From: Gnetum montanum
Taxonomy: Eukaryota > Streptophyta > Gnetopsida > Gnetales > Gnetaceae
DNA: 64,000 nucleotides
Direction of reading: 5' to 3'
NCBI GenBank assembly: GCA_015680685.1
Contig: MNCI01003111.1
Span: 238,030 to 302,029 of the forward strand
Under the pieces are notes generated by a model. It saw nothing but the letters and a program-made list of their open reading frames with translations, ran no database searches and was not told the origin of the DNA. Of the stretch, positions 1 through 11,872 are shown piece by piece; the stretch's first letter is position 1, and each line of letters begins with the position of its first letter. The position numbers and the translations under genes were made by a program.

Positions 1-2407
1 GGTCTCGATGAGGTTTTAACTCTACTAGCATTTCTTTGTTTGGCTTGTGGTATTGACGGTAAGATCCTCTACTTTTATGTTTGTGGCCCATGTAGGTTTC
101 CTCTACTATGGTCATGAAGGTAATTCTCCTTGCATCACAAGTGGTGGCACTGGTGGTAAAGGATTTGGATTTTGATTTGAAAAATCAGCTACCTATGGAT
201 GCACATATGAGTTTGAGTTGGTCCTTGGTGGCATTGATATCTAGTATTTCGATGGATAACACTATAGAGTTTGAACAGTTATGTTTGTTGGTGAGATTGG
301 ATGCTAAACATAATATCCATAAGTTTTTGGTTGCCTATATGAATATTTTTTCCTTGGCGATGACATTGTCCATTTCTGTGGTTGCTACCATTATTATCGA
401 TATTGCTTATGTGGTTGAGGATAGGCTTCACTTGGGTAATAGGTTGACTGGAAAGGTTGATTGATATTATCTTGAGGATAAGAAAGTCTTCTAGACTCCT
501 ACTTTTTGATGAAGCTTGGATTAAGTGGATATACCCTAAATTCTTGCAAGTGGGGCATAATAGGACAACATCCCTTAGGATGTTCATACTAGCACACCTT
601 ACATCCTTCCTCTTCCTTTGAACTGGAGTTAGTGTACCCTTCAATAGTAGCAAAGTTTTCTTTGTACTTGTAATTATCTCATCCATGATCTCTTTCTTTC
701 TTCTTTTCTTTCACAATCTTTAATGTTGTGGTGAATTTTTCATCCATTGAAGCCCAGACTTTACCTTAGTTGCTATATCATTGACTGATTTTTGAATAGG
801 TAGAGTCTTTTGCCTAATGGCTTGGTCTAGGATTTCCTCATCTTGTGCATCTTAGACTCGTGCATCTCCTTTTTGGATTGGTGGATCTTTGTTGTACTCT
901 TCAACTGATTCCCTTTTTCTTAGCTCATCCTCTTCTTTTGCAACTTGATTAATTAGTCTTTAAATATGATGGAAGGTCATCTCTAATAACCTACCTTGGA
1001 TGTAAATCCTAATATTCTCTTTGGTTTTGCTCCACAATGCATCTACAATGTGCTTGAGCTATTTCATTGATGAGAATCTATGGCCTAGGCATTTGTACAA
1101 TAGTGAATTATTTCTACCCATTTCTGCATTAAGGGTCTCATGAGTCCCTTGCTTCTATCCCTAGATTTGTCTTCGTAAGTTTGACACTTGTCAATAAGTC
1201 AAATATTAATCATTAAAGAGTTTGAGCATGGTACTATAGCATCTAATTGATTTAGGTTCTAGTGACCTATACCAGCTCTTTGCCTCCTTCACAAGTGTTT
1301 GGGAAAATAGCTTCAACTTTTGCCAATCACTTTTGATGTTTTGTAGGTCATAGGCATCATGGAAAGCTTGAAGGTGATGTTGTGGATTAGCATTGTAGCC
1401 ACCTTCAAATATTAACATGTTGTTCATATCTAGCCATTTTATTTGGCTATTTCTCACATGCTTGGTTGGTATGTGGATAGCTTCCTAGATGTTTATCATG
1501 CTTCAGATTGCCATACTAGCTTCATCATCATGATTAGGTTCATATGCTTTTTTGTAGTGATGATCCATTCTATGATCATACCTTTCTTAATCCTCTCTTC
1601 TATCCCTTTGTCTCCTTCATTCATGTTCTTCATCTTTTGTATTAGAGTGTCTTGAATATTGGTCATGATGATCATGAGTTCTTCTTTTTTCGCTATCATA
1701 GTCTTGGTACTTATGTCATCTTCTGTTAGAGTCCTCTGATGATCAAGATGAGGTAGTAGGATAATGATGTTGGTTGGTTCTCCTTTCATAACTATTGTAT
1801 GCTTCTTTATAGGATTTGACATGAACCCTTATGCTTGAGTCCTACTTATACCTTGAGTTAGTAGCCTTCCCCTTAGGTGTCTCTCTTAGAGTGGAATGAA
1901 GTTAGGCTTTGACAGGTTGCTCAAGAATAATGATAGGTGTTTTTGAAGGATCCTCATGGTGTGGTGGAGTTTCTCTAATATAAATGCATCAACATCAAGT
2001 TCTTTCAAGATAATTGAAGTGTTGACCTACTTCCCTTTGTTGTGTACATGTTTGATTCCCATGGCAACATCTCTTCTCATCTACACCTTTGTGGGATCAT
2101 GGGGTGTTGTCATGTGTTGAGTCATATGATAACCTTCTTGGATCTAGTCCAAATGCATTCCCCTTAAGGTAGTTTGGAGCATGTTAAGTTCTACATGTTC
2201 TAGAGGTAGGACTATGTTGTCTTCCATGTCCCTCCACCTGATTTCATTATCTTGATGGTAGATGAAAGTGAAGTCTCGATGATAAGGGTTAGTGTGAGCA
2301 TAAGTGCTTCTTATTTACATTGGCATTCTCCATTCTTCTTCATCAATGATTTTGTCATTGCTTCTTCTTGTCTCCTTGTTAACTCATTATTGTTCTTTAT
2401 TTGAAGT
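1..2407 (-). pseudogene. Ty3/gypsy gag relic (minus-strand element, unit 1)
   Basis: Reading leftward, this is a decayed capsid (gag) gene. The diagnostic part lies at about 1460-900, where the pattern of the Retrotrans_gag family is clear: W-Q-K-L-K-L-F, then A-K-S-W-Y-R-S-L and a following F-N. The N-terminal part (about 1822-1496) has a Met/Ile-rich stretch also seen in unit 2. The ATG present in the other copy (19673) is ATT here, so the start is lost. Many in-frame stops and frameshifts break it. The C-terminal part (below about 700) is Asn/His/Gln-rich and runs off the window edge. No protease or RT follows before the edge. Its 5' leader, PBS and half LTR lie just to the right. Confidence 0.75.
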
Positions 2408-2530
2408 AATATTATATTTTTTAGATGTTATGTTTTAACTATGCTTGTCTTGAGGTTTTAAGGATTAACTTTGTGTTTTAGATACAACGAACTTTGAGAA
2501 ATAAATTACTAAGCATACATTGACATGTCC

Positions 2531-2546
2531 CTAGCAATGGCACCAA
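2531..2546 (-). promoter_or_regulatory. Primer-binding site (tRNA-Asp-like)
   Basis: On the minus strand this reads TTGGTGCCATTGCTAG directly after the LTR end. It is a decayed form of the Athila-type PBS that is complementary to the 3' end of plant tRNA-Asp. Its position between the LTR and the gag leader supports the call. Confidence 0.7.
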
Positions 2547-3271
2547 TGATGAGTGATGGAGTAATCCAACACCCAACCATATGAGATACGAGTGTTCATG
2601 TGTAGCCTAATTGAATTCCATTGATAAGGTAATCTAGTTATTCTAGTAATTGGTTTAAGTTCACAATCATTGTCTTTCCAGATGAGCTAGTAAAATTTAT
2701 GTCTATGGTTTAACTCGCAATGAGGTGTATGATAACTGATGTTGTATGGACCATATTACTCCTAGTAAACATAATGTAAATGAAGAAGTTCCTAAATCTA
2801 AGTGAATAGTAAATGAATCTAGTATATCCTAGGTGATGAACATTCATTTCTAATCCTCCACACACATCTTGGACTTATGTAATCATTATTGGGATTACCA
2901 AGTATTCCACTGGTAGGCGAACCAAGTGATAATACTATTGGATTACTAAACAATCACATTTAATGCTTGGAATCACTCATATCCATTTTGCTTAATAATA
3001 GTAAGAGTAAAGTTCATGTACAAGTGAATAGTAATTAGTAAGCTAAGTGAAAATAGTAAACATTAGTCTAAGTAAACAGTAAATAAATCTAAGTAATGCA
3101 AAGTAATCTTGATCTTTATTTTTGGTCATGAAACATGTCCAAGCACATTCCACTCAAATAAAGACTCTATTCAGTCACTTAACATCACATTGTGGGTATA
3201 CATTTTTAAGTGCTAAGTATTAAATTCAAGAAAAGAAACTAATAGAATTTTGCTAAGGTTAGAATGAAACT
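2547..3271 (-). repeat. Half LTR (R-U5 only), minus strand
   Basis: Read on the minus strand, this matches the downstream part of the adjacent plus-strand LTR (shared blocks around the expected R, the poly-A region and U5 down to the CTCATCA end). It stops abruptly at 3271. That point matches plus-strand position ~3432, about 33 bases after the TATA box start, so the U3 region is absent and the piece begins at the predicted RNA 5' end. The same structure recurs at 19810-20560. Confidence 0.75.
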
Positions 3272-4171
3272 TGATGAATTATGTTTTTTAGCAGCTGAGA
3301 TATCTTAGCCCTGATAGCTTAGCCATGATATCTTAGCCTCGATATTGGATCTCATGCTATGTTATCGGATATCCAATATCACGGGATGCATGCCTACTTA
3401 TAAATATAACATTTGGATGCATGATTCAACTAAGTTTCATTCCATCCTTAGGTAGACTCTTATAGTTTATTTTTTTAGCTTTAGCGATAGAGTGAATGGC
3501 TATAATGTGGTGTTGAGTAGTTGTATGAAATCTTTATTCGAGTAAAGTGTACTTGGGTAGAGTTTATGATCAAAAATAAAGATTGAGATTATTTTTCATC
3601 ATTGCAACATCCACTTAGTTTTTACTATTTTACTTAGTGTATTTTTTACTACTTTCTTAGTTTAATCATTTACATTTCTTGGCACTTTACTTTCTTTTTC
3701 ATTAGCAAAGTGGAATGAGTATGACTAGTTTTGACTATTTAAGTATAATCATTTGATAATCCCAGTAGTGTTATTGTTTGGTTTGCTAAGTAGCATAATG
3801 CTTAGTAACCTATTAATGGTTACATGAGCCCAAGGCATATATGGTAATAAGCTAGGACCGGATGTTCATCGCTCTAGGCTAGAGTAGATCTACATTATTG
3901 TCATTACTTAGATGTAGGATTATATTTCATTCTCAATTATGTTTATCGCTAGGAGTAAAATGGGCCTAATAACATCAATTATCATATGCCTCACTTTGGA
4001 CTAAACCATACATGAGAAAGATACTAATAGTCCAAGTGGGAAGACATCATCTTGTGATTAATGCTTCACAATCTAAATGCCACAACTAGTTCCATCCATG
4101 GAATTCAATTGAATCATGAGTAAATGCTTGTGATTCATATGGTTGCGTGTAAGGGTACTTGTTGCTCATAA
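3272..4171 (+). repeat. Full LTR (U3-R-U5), plus strand
   Basis: This LTR of about 900 bp starts TGATGAATT and ends CTCATAA (from CTCATCA) directly before a PBS. U3 holds repeated GATATC/CAATATC motifs (about 3297-3385) and a TATA box at 3399. The 5' end abuts the half LTR of opposite orientation, so the two elements lie head to head. The same LTR family is seen at 20561, 26468 and 35998. Confidence 0.85.
3399..3406 (+). promoter_or_regulatory. TATA box of the plus-strand LTR
   Basis: TATAAATA follows the GATATC repeat cluster of U3. The predicted start lies about 30 bases downstream, near 3430, where homology with the opposing half LTR begins. Confidence 0.65.
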
Positions 4172-4190
4172 TTGGTGCCATTGCCAAGAA
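4172..4190 (+). promoter_or_regulatory. Primer-binding site (tRNA-Asp-like)
   Basis: TTGGTGCCATTGCCAAGAA follows the LTR end directly and resembles the Athila-type tRNA-Asp PBS with G-to-A decay. The leader after it (GATGCTAGTTATCTAG) differs from that of the opposing element, so the two halves come from different subfamilies. Confidence 0.75.
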
Positions 4191-4295
4191 TGATGCTAGT
4201 TATCTAGATTAGTTATATCATAAATGATCACTGCAAAAGTATTATGATCTATCTTCTAGAAAATATTAATATTCTAAGTCACACACATTCAAACC

Positions 4296-6990
4296 ATGTC
4301 TTCTTCACATAAAACAAAGAATGCATCACATGATGAAAACACTAGTAGGAGAAACGATAGGATATATACTGAAGTGAATTGGAGTGAAAAATCATAAGTA
4401 GGGGTTTCATATGCTCAATTAGACCCTTACTATACTCAAATACTATGTTTAAATAATGTAGATAATCCTAGAAAAGATGGAGTATGTCCTAGAATAAGAA
4501 GGGCCTCAAGGTTGAGGACCTCCTCCAAACTTAGAAGAGATAAATCAATGGACCATAGGGGGAGATATAGTAGCCATGGTGATTTTTTTAGTTCATCCTC
4601 TTCCTCTTCCTCTTCCATGTCTAGTTCTGATAAAGATGAATGTAGGTATTGAAATAGGGATTAAGATGAAGATAGAAGTAGAAGTAGATGAGATCATTAG
4701 TATGAGCATGAAAAAAATCATCATTATTAGATAACTAAAAATAGAAATTATTATCATGACATGTCTAATGATGATGGACTCTTGTTGGTTATTAGGAGCA
4801 TGATGCAAATAATGGAGGTAGTTAGAATACCCCATTGACACCAAAGGGAAAGTCACATCAAAATGCTTGATATGAATAACATCCCTAAATATGTGGGAGG
4901 CTATAACTTTGTTCCACAACATCACTTACAAGCCTTCTATGATGCCTACACCTTATAGAACATTGAGAGTGATTGGCAAAAGCTTAAGCTCTTTCCTAGG
5001 ACACTAGTTTATGAAACTAAATGTTGGTATAGATTGTTGGAACTAGATTCAATCCATCAATGGTCACAATGCTAGAACTCTTCAACAAGAAATACCAAAC
5101 CTATGTAAGAGTGTCTAACCTAAGAAAACAAATCCAAGGGTAGAAGTAAGAAAAAAATGAATCCTTGGATAGATACTATTCACTACTATATAGATGTCTA
5201 GGCCATGATTTCTCTCAAAACAAGTAGCTTTTCCACATCATAGATGGCCTTCGTAACCAAACAAAAGAGACCCTCGGGATTTATGCCCAAGGTCAGTTAT
5301 CTAAATTAAAAGCCCATGAGATACAAAGGCTAGTTGAGTAGGTGGCAAAAGGAGGAGAGTTACGTAAATGGGAGAATGTAGAGGAATATAACTGGGATCC
5401 AACTCTTCAAAAGAAATGGATCCATATTTATGATGAGGAAAAAGTGAAAGCTATTGATGAGGTGATTTCACAATAAATCTTCCCAATACAAAATTCTATT
5501 TCTAAGCTTAAAGAAAGGATAGATAAGATGTAGGAGTTGATGAATGAAAAAGTTACAACCTACATGAAAACCATAAAGGAGAATGTGGTGTAAAATAAAT
5601 CAAGTGATCAAAACAAGAAAAGGAAAAAGAACAAAGAAGTAGGTAAGAACACTTATTGGAAAAAAGGAAAAAAAACTATAGTAAAAGAGGATACAAACTC
5701 AACCATAGAAGATGATGATGGATGTGACAGCTACCAATATGATCATCCAAAGGGCTATTTCCCAGTTATGTTACATCTACAAGTTTTTGGGACTTTTGCT
5801 TTGAATTCCAAGTTCATACAAAAGTAAATGCCTAGGAAATTACATTACTTAAAAGGTAATTATAGATAATCCTACCACTAATCATACTATTTTAGTGCAA
5901 TGTCTTATTAGCCTCAACACTACTATCAACTGTAGTGGCAAACCCACAGTCATGGGGGATGTCATCAACAAACTGGCAATACCCTTATTGACAACTAGAC
6001 TCGTATAACTACTATGTTCAATAACTTGTTTCTCCATATGGTTGTACTTCCTCTACCTCAAATCACTACTACTAGTCTCTAAAATATCATTGATCCATAA
6101 TATCCCTTGTGGGATCAGCATCTCAAACCTTTTATCCTCTATGACATCCTTAATATTCTCATACTTTCCTCCACCATATGTCACCACCAACAACATAGGA
6201 AGGATTGACATCACAACATCAACAGAAGAATGCCACTTATGTTATGAACATACAAGTAAATGTTAACATTAGTAAATCTTAGCAAAAGTCTTGGAAATGT
6301 TCTTTCTTTAGGACAATTTCCACACATGGGCACAAAAATCACAAACTTATTGGCTCACCAAAACCAGCACAAGGCTAGCCGGTGCAACATCCTTCCTCAC
6401 CAAAACAATGTCTTCCAATCCTACACAAGGGCCAACACCCATTACCACTCCAATGAAAAAAATAATAGATGAACCTATGATTGTGGAGAGACAAGAAATT
6501 CCACACATTACTAATGATAAAGAAGGGTGTGGTTGTGGATCGACACTTCAAAATATCAACATAATCATGACACCAACCCACACTAAATATGAAAGACAAG
6601 TGTATGTACAAGAGAGTGTAGGGGTCACTAAACCAAAAGAAACCTAGTGGTCATAAATTGAGAACCTAAAAGTATCTAAAACATGCATGGAAACATTTGA
6701 ATCACTTATTAATTCCCATTCTAAGAAAATAACCCCAACTAAGAACTTACAAATGGAAATACTAAACCACAATCATACACAAAAAAAATGAAGAACTAAG
6801 GACTTATATGATTAAAATATAATTACCATTAAGATTACATGAGATGATAATTGAAAAACTAAGTCACTAAGGATGGCAAGTAAGAAATCTCAAGTGTATG
6901 ATCTAGGGGAACTAGGATCCATTTTCCGAACACTTATACATGAGTTCAATCATGGGGGAGACACCAATCATGATCAAGAAATTAATAAGC
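4296..6990 (+). pseudogene. gag pseudogene of a gag-only element (unit 1)
   Basis: The ATG at 4296 follows a leader of about 105 bp. The N-terminal part has a long Ser run (about 4590-4620) and Arg/Asp-rich blocks. The Retrotrans_gag core lies at about 4850-5340 (W-Q-K-L-K-L-F-P, then W-Y-R-L-L). The C-terminal part has a Y-Q-Y-D-H-P-K-G motif (about 5735) and a Pro/Gln/Tyr-rich tail. The frame is broken by many stops. There is no protease, RT or integrase: the gag tail runs directly into an ATGGGGGAGA segment (about 6950) that matches the very end of integrase in element C (41297-41320). The element is therefore a pol-deleted, non-autonomous form that could move only with enzymes supplied by a relative. 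Confidence 0.75.
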
Positions 6991-8460
6991 ATTTTTCAAA
7001 TTTTTTGTTTACAATTTATTTTTGATTTGTAATTTTTTATTATGCCTTTTCACATTTCTTACCAATTTCCACATTCTTTGATATCTTTTCATTCTTTTAT
7101 GCTTTTCCATTTCTTAAACCATTTGTAATACTTTGATATTTTTTTTCTTCTTTTTAATCTTTTTCATTCTTAATATCTTTTACAATTTTTTGTATTTTAT
7201 TTACATATTACTTGTACATATTTCTATCAATTTTGAGTAAAACACATTAAATAAAGCAAGATGTAGTTCTAATAAGATGAAGATTTCTCTACGTTATCAA
7301 ATCATAAGGGACTAATTATTTGTACAGTGAGACCACAGCACCCACCCATCCATTCCAATAATAAGAGGCTTTTATCATGACCATAATGATATTCTTTACA
7401 TCATCAAATTAAGAATAAACTTATGATCATTATGCTTAGATAGAAAAGTGAAGAACTAAGGGGGAATGTGAAGGGTGTGACATCAACGGAACTTATGGAA
7501 TCTCATAGACCACTATTGTATGTTTTATCATGTTTCTAAGGTTGTAATTATATCCTTGTAGATCTAATGAAAAATGAAACTAAGAGTACAATAAGTGCTA
7601 CCTTACCATGTCACTGAAAAGACATGTTACCCATGCCTGAAGGTAGTCCTCTGGTAAGGTTGACACAAATAAAAATAAAACTCATGCACAAAATAAATTT
7701 TTGGGGGTCCCACTTGAAAGACATGTTATCCATGCCTGAATATAGATGACTTCTTAGGAGTTTCAAAAAATAAAATGAGGTGTAATGAATAAACTCCTTC
7801 CTTGAGAAAAATGCCAAGTGATGATACTCCTTGCAACTGTGATAGTCTTATGGTTGTAAATCTTAAAGTTGAAGCAATGTGATGTAACTAGATAGTGACT
7901 TGGACTTGGTTGAATCTTGGATAGAAAGGCTAATGATTACTTTAACAATCAATAACACATAATAATTTATTATGCCTATGGTAAGACATCTTAAGTNATA
8001 ATTTTTTCCACTTGGTAACACTAATAGGTGTGTTTTGCTAAATAGGTATGTCTTACATTCAATTCCTTGAGTGCCTAAGGATACTTTTAGGTGTGGTTAT
8101 AAAAGGGCACTAAGGGCTACTTGCCAAGTAATTCCACATCATCTTATGCCTTCCAAAATATCTAATAAACTTTCCATATCATCTAATAATCTATCTAAAC
8201 ATTATAAATTCATTATCCATTTCTTATCCATACCATAAAATTTCATTGCTTGACAAAAGAGTGCTCCATTTTTTACATCCTTCTTCAAATGAAAAATCCA
8301 TTAGAAGAAGAGTTATTTGAATTTTTTAATCCCTACCTATAGAGCGAAGTATATGTGACTAGCCATAAAAAATGTTCCATCACAAAGCTATGCCACTACT
8401 AACATACTCCTCACAAGTGGAAGGGTTTCAATGACAAGGGTTTTAGTAGTGAGGGTTTCA
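6991..8460 (+). other. 3' untranslated part of the gag-only element
   Basis: This is a non-coding stretch with T-rich tracts (6995-7210). Blocks recur in the same order in element E (minus, about 29430-28000), in element C (41320-42650) and in G. Shared blocks include a GAAGGGTGTGACATCAA segment (about 7467) and GCCAAGTGATGATACTCC (about 7810). The sequence at 7354 is the intact form of the site where C inserted in unit 2. A single N at 7997 hides about 80 bp that are present at 48015-48105. Confidence 0.6.
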
Positions 8461-10640
8461 ACATTGATCTAAGGTAGCAAGGGGCTTGGCATTAATATTA
8501 TGTGTAATGCTACTAGATTTAGTAGTTAATTCTTCAAGTGGAACCATTGCTTCTTTTCCATTCTATGAATTTCTTGATGATTTATATGAATCCATTACTT
8601 AGAAAATTTATACAAGGTATGTTTTCATGAAAAATTTGACTTATTTACCTTGTTTTTCAAGTTTTTAAAATCATTTAAATCTAGTTTGGAAAGATCAAGG
8701 TTTGGATAGTGTCCATGCTCTTTATTTGTTCATGAGCATTGAATAGTCCCTATGCCCAATCATACAAATCACTAGCATTCACTAAGCAATTCAGTTGAAT
8801 TTCATAGACTTTAGCTCTCTATGTACACTAGGTCTAGGAAATGAATCTAACATACATGATTGTTTTTCTTGTGAAGTGCAAGTGTACAGTTAAGTGTAAC
8901 TAAGGCATATGATTTTTATTATTTTATATTTATAATTTAAATCACCTAAGTGCTAGAAAATAAAGTAATTAAATGTTTTATTAATCTAAAAAGTAACTAA
9001 TCTTAAGTAATCCTAACATAAGCATCCATTTCTATTTATCATACACATCCTGAACCATGTTGCAACAAACTAGGTTACCAGGCGTTAAGTGCTACTAGGA
9101 TTATCAAACATTAACATATGATCAAAAAGGTCATACTTATTTGTATTAATTAATTGCTATTTAATTTTTTAATTTGATGAATTAAAGTAAATTTCTCAAA
9201 TAACAAATGCATTAAGAAAACATTAAGCTAATTCCAAATGCTGCCAGGTTTGTGACGAAAGCTCGTAGTTATTGTTGGTCACATCGAGGTGCTTAGTCAC
9301 ATTAGTATTCAAATAAATATCCTTACACTTCTTACTCCTATTGTAGGCACATAGAAAATATTCTAACTATTAAATGAACAAAATGCAAGAGCTTCGCTAG
9401 GATACTAACTATGGAATGTCATAAATGCATTTGGTGAGTGAATATTTATAAGTAAATACAAACACTACATCAATGTGGTCATGTTAACTCATCAAACAAT
9501 GCATTGATGTGACAACATCAATGAGATCATGTTGAGAACATCCCCTCGATGCAACGTAAGGAAGACACTTCATAATTTGTAAAACTCATTTTTGTATCTA
9601 GAATTTGTTGATTCAACGATAGTTTCTAAGGCCATTGATATCATTGTTTTTAGTCATCATCATGCTTTATTGATAATTTGAATATAGACTTAATTTAATC
9701 CAACATCTTAATGAATTTCAAAAGGTTCCTTGTTTTGTTGAATTACCAAATCTTTTATTAATTTTTTTAAAAATTGGAAAGCATTTTAAAACCCTCGCTA
9801 CAACTACTGGTTTGTGTATAATTTAATATATGATTGAAATGGATCTTGATTCACTTAAGCAAGAAATTCTTTCATGTGCTAGCAAAATTGATTATGCATA
9901 GAAGGTTGTTTATTACAATCTTTCAAAGTCATATCACTATTGTCATTGAGAGGGTCACATATTTGATTCATGTTCTTTTATGCTATTTAAAAAGGCAATG
10001 CATACATGTTAATAATAAGCTACTATAAATGCTCCTAAGGCTTCTTCTACAAATGTTATAGATCCTACTAAGGTTTTTGTTAACATTTCAATAGTTAGGT
10101 CACCCCTTTCTTTTACTGTTGTTTAATAGAATGTATCTTTAAAGAAGGTTCTAATGAAATTGGTTTCAACAAGTTCTTCAATAACTAAGGGGAAATAGAT
10201 ATATCTTTCTCAAGTTTCACAGAATTCTATTGTTAATTCAAATGGTTTTCAAAAGGTTCTTCATAATAAAAAAATGTTTAGGAAGTCTATCTATTAGTTA
10301 TTACATGCTAAATCTTTAGAATGAACAACATGTTGAGAATATTTTAACTACTAATAATTTGTTTGCAGTTATTGATCAAGATATAGAGTTAATATCTTTT
10401 GATAATGTTGATTTTATTGAGAGGGTGGGGGCTTCCTTTCCCTCTACCCAATGTTAATATTTTCATGGAATGTCCAATTTCCTACCCTAGAGAAAAGGAT
10501 TTCTAGGATTTGCTGTGAGGATGAAAACCACAAAAGACATTCCCAAAATAGTTAGGGCCCTTCTTTTTATTGATTTAGAGTTTCTCCTCTTTGTAGGAAT
10601 CCTTTTCCTTTGTACTTTAGATTTTTCTTTATTTATATAT
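8461..10640 (+). pseudogene. LINE relic, ORF1 zinc knuckle and endonuclease start
   Basis: These are fragments of a plant non-LTR retrotransposon. Around 9834-10000 the frame gives a decayed CCHC knuckle (C/Y..C....GH....C, readable as HYCH-x-EGHIFDSC), as in LINE ORF1 proteins. At 10451 an ATG opens MLIFSWNV, resembling the start of a LINE endonuclease. Reading stops soon after. The solo LTR at 8730-9575 interrupts the relic. Part of the reading at 8540-8620 (SFPFYEFLDDLY) is shared with unit 2. The family is moderately supported; exact borders are not. Confidence 0.45.
8730..9575 (-). repeat. Solo LTR, TSD TTTGT
   Basis: This is an 846-bp LTR in minus orientation, flanked by TTTGT at 8725-8729 and 9576-9580. 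There is no PBS or polypurine tract beside it, so the interior was lost by LTR-LTR recombination. U3 (about 9470-9560) has CATCGATG-like repeats, as in elements C and G. The same solo LTR with the same TSD is at 48853-49699, so it formed before the tandem duplication. Confidence 0.85.
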
Positions 10641-10689
10641 AAATTTATCTATATATAGTTTGACACCCAACATACTCCTTAGTAGTGAA

Positions 10690-11700
10690 CAATGAGGTAT
10701 TAGCCTATTGGTAAGACTTTTGATTTAGAAATGCCTAGTCATGAATTCAATTCTAGTGGGTGCTACTAAGGTAAGTATTAAATATATAGCCTCCCTTAGA
10801 AGAGATGAGAGTTCTAACCATTCTATTACACCACTAGGTTTAGTGATATGTTAATAACAAAAGTCAATGAGTAATGAATTTTAAACTTGAAATATTAATG
10901 AATGCATGTCAATGAGGCATTGTTCACTTGGTTAGAGCATATGATTTGGGGTTTGGAAGTCATAGGTTTAATTTGGAGTTTGTTGAAATACATGTCACTT
11001 GGGAAATTATAAAGTGTTGACCTAGTGGTAAGAGTTTTCACCTAGCAACCCTTGATCATAGGTTTAATTTCAATGGGTCATAGAGTTTTAAATCACATCT
11101 CTTTATCACTAAGCCTTTTTATCGACAAACAAAAATGAGTTCATGCAGTGGACATTTAAACAATTATAGCAATGCCATCATTGCCTCAGCAATGTGACCC
11201 AACTAGTGGTGGGACCAAAAAAATAGTTAATAAAACAAATATAATGATCTAAGAAGATCCAACCCTATTTAATTAAAGTGTCAAAACCTAAAAAAATTTA
11301 ACTATAGGTACACCCTAAGACATATAGCCAATATGAGACTTTAGAAAAATTTTCAAGGATGATAAAGATGGTAAACTATGATTCAAACTAGTAGCCTTAG
11401 CTTGCAAATCCTTATTATAAAATTGATAAATTTTTTTATGTCTATGTAGATCCAAAGAATGTGTCATGTACTAACAACTTGAGCCACCTTTCATTAGCTT
11501 TGCAAAGGTGTTTCAAAATTAACACACTTTGAACCTTCATCCTTCCAAGTTGAAATTTTGTAAACCTTGATTTTTATTGTGAGTATATTAAAGGAGGCAA
11601 TTTGATAGACAAGTAAAATACTCATATAGTTATAATTAATAGATAGATGACTTAAGTGGTTAGCTCATTGTTTAGGGTTTGATTCCAAGGGGTATGTTCA
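10690..11700. repeat. Cluster of tRNA-like (SINE-type) modules
   Basis: At least five short modules look like RNA polymerase III promoters, with an A-box-like block (TAGTGGTAAGAG, TTGGTTAGAGCA) and a B-box-like block (AGGTTTAATTTC, GGTTTGATTCC) 30-50 bases later. Plus-strand modules lie at about 10690-10760, 10916-10980, 11015-11085 and 11645-11695. One longer minus-strand module spans about 11500-11385 (GGTGGCTCAAGTTG, then AGTTTGAATCAT). They cannot be functional tRNAs because no cloverleaf is complete. They are likely relics of tRNA-derived SINEs and recur in unit 2. Confidence 0.45.
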
Positions 11701-11872
11701 TTTAACATGGTTATGTCTGTTTTGCTTATGTTTAAATTTTTCTTCAATGAATTTGATTTCCTAAGTTACTCTTAATTTTTTTAATTGATGTTAACATTCA
11801 AGTTCTTCTATGAATGTAGAAATTTTTTTTATTTCCTAAAACATAAATTTAAAAGTTAGTGAGAAAAAATTT

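Noticed and set aside
108-464. 118-codon plus-strand open frame as a gene
   Set aside because: It is opposite the gag C-terminal tail, has low-complexity hydrophobic composition and resembles nothing known.
10916-11085. Functional tRNA genes
   Set aside because: Only box-like blocks are present; no complete acceptor stem or cloverleaf can be drawn.
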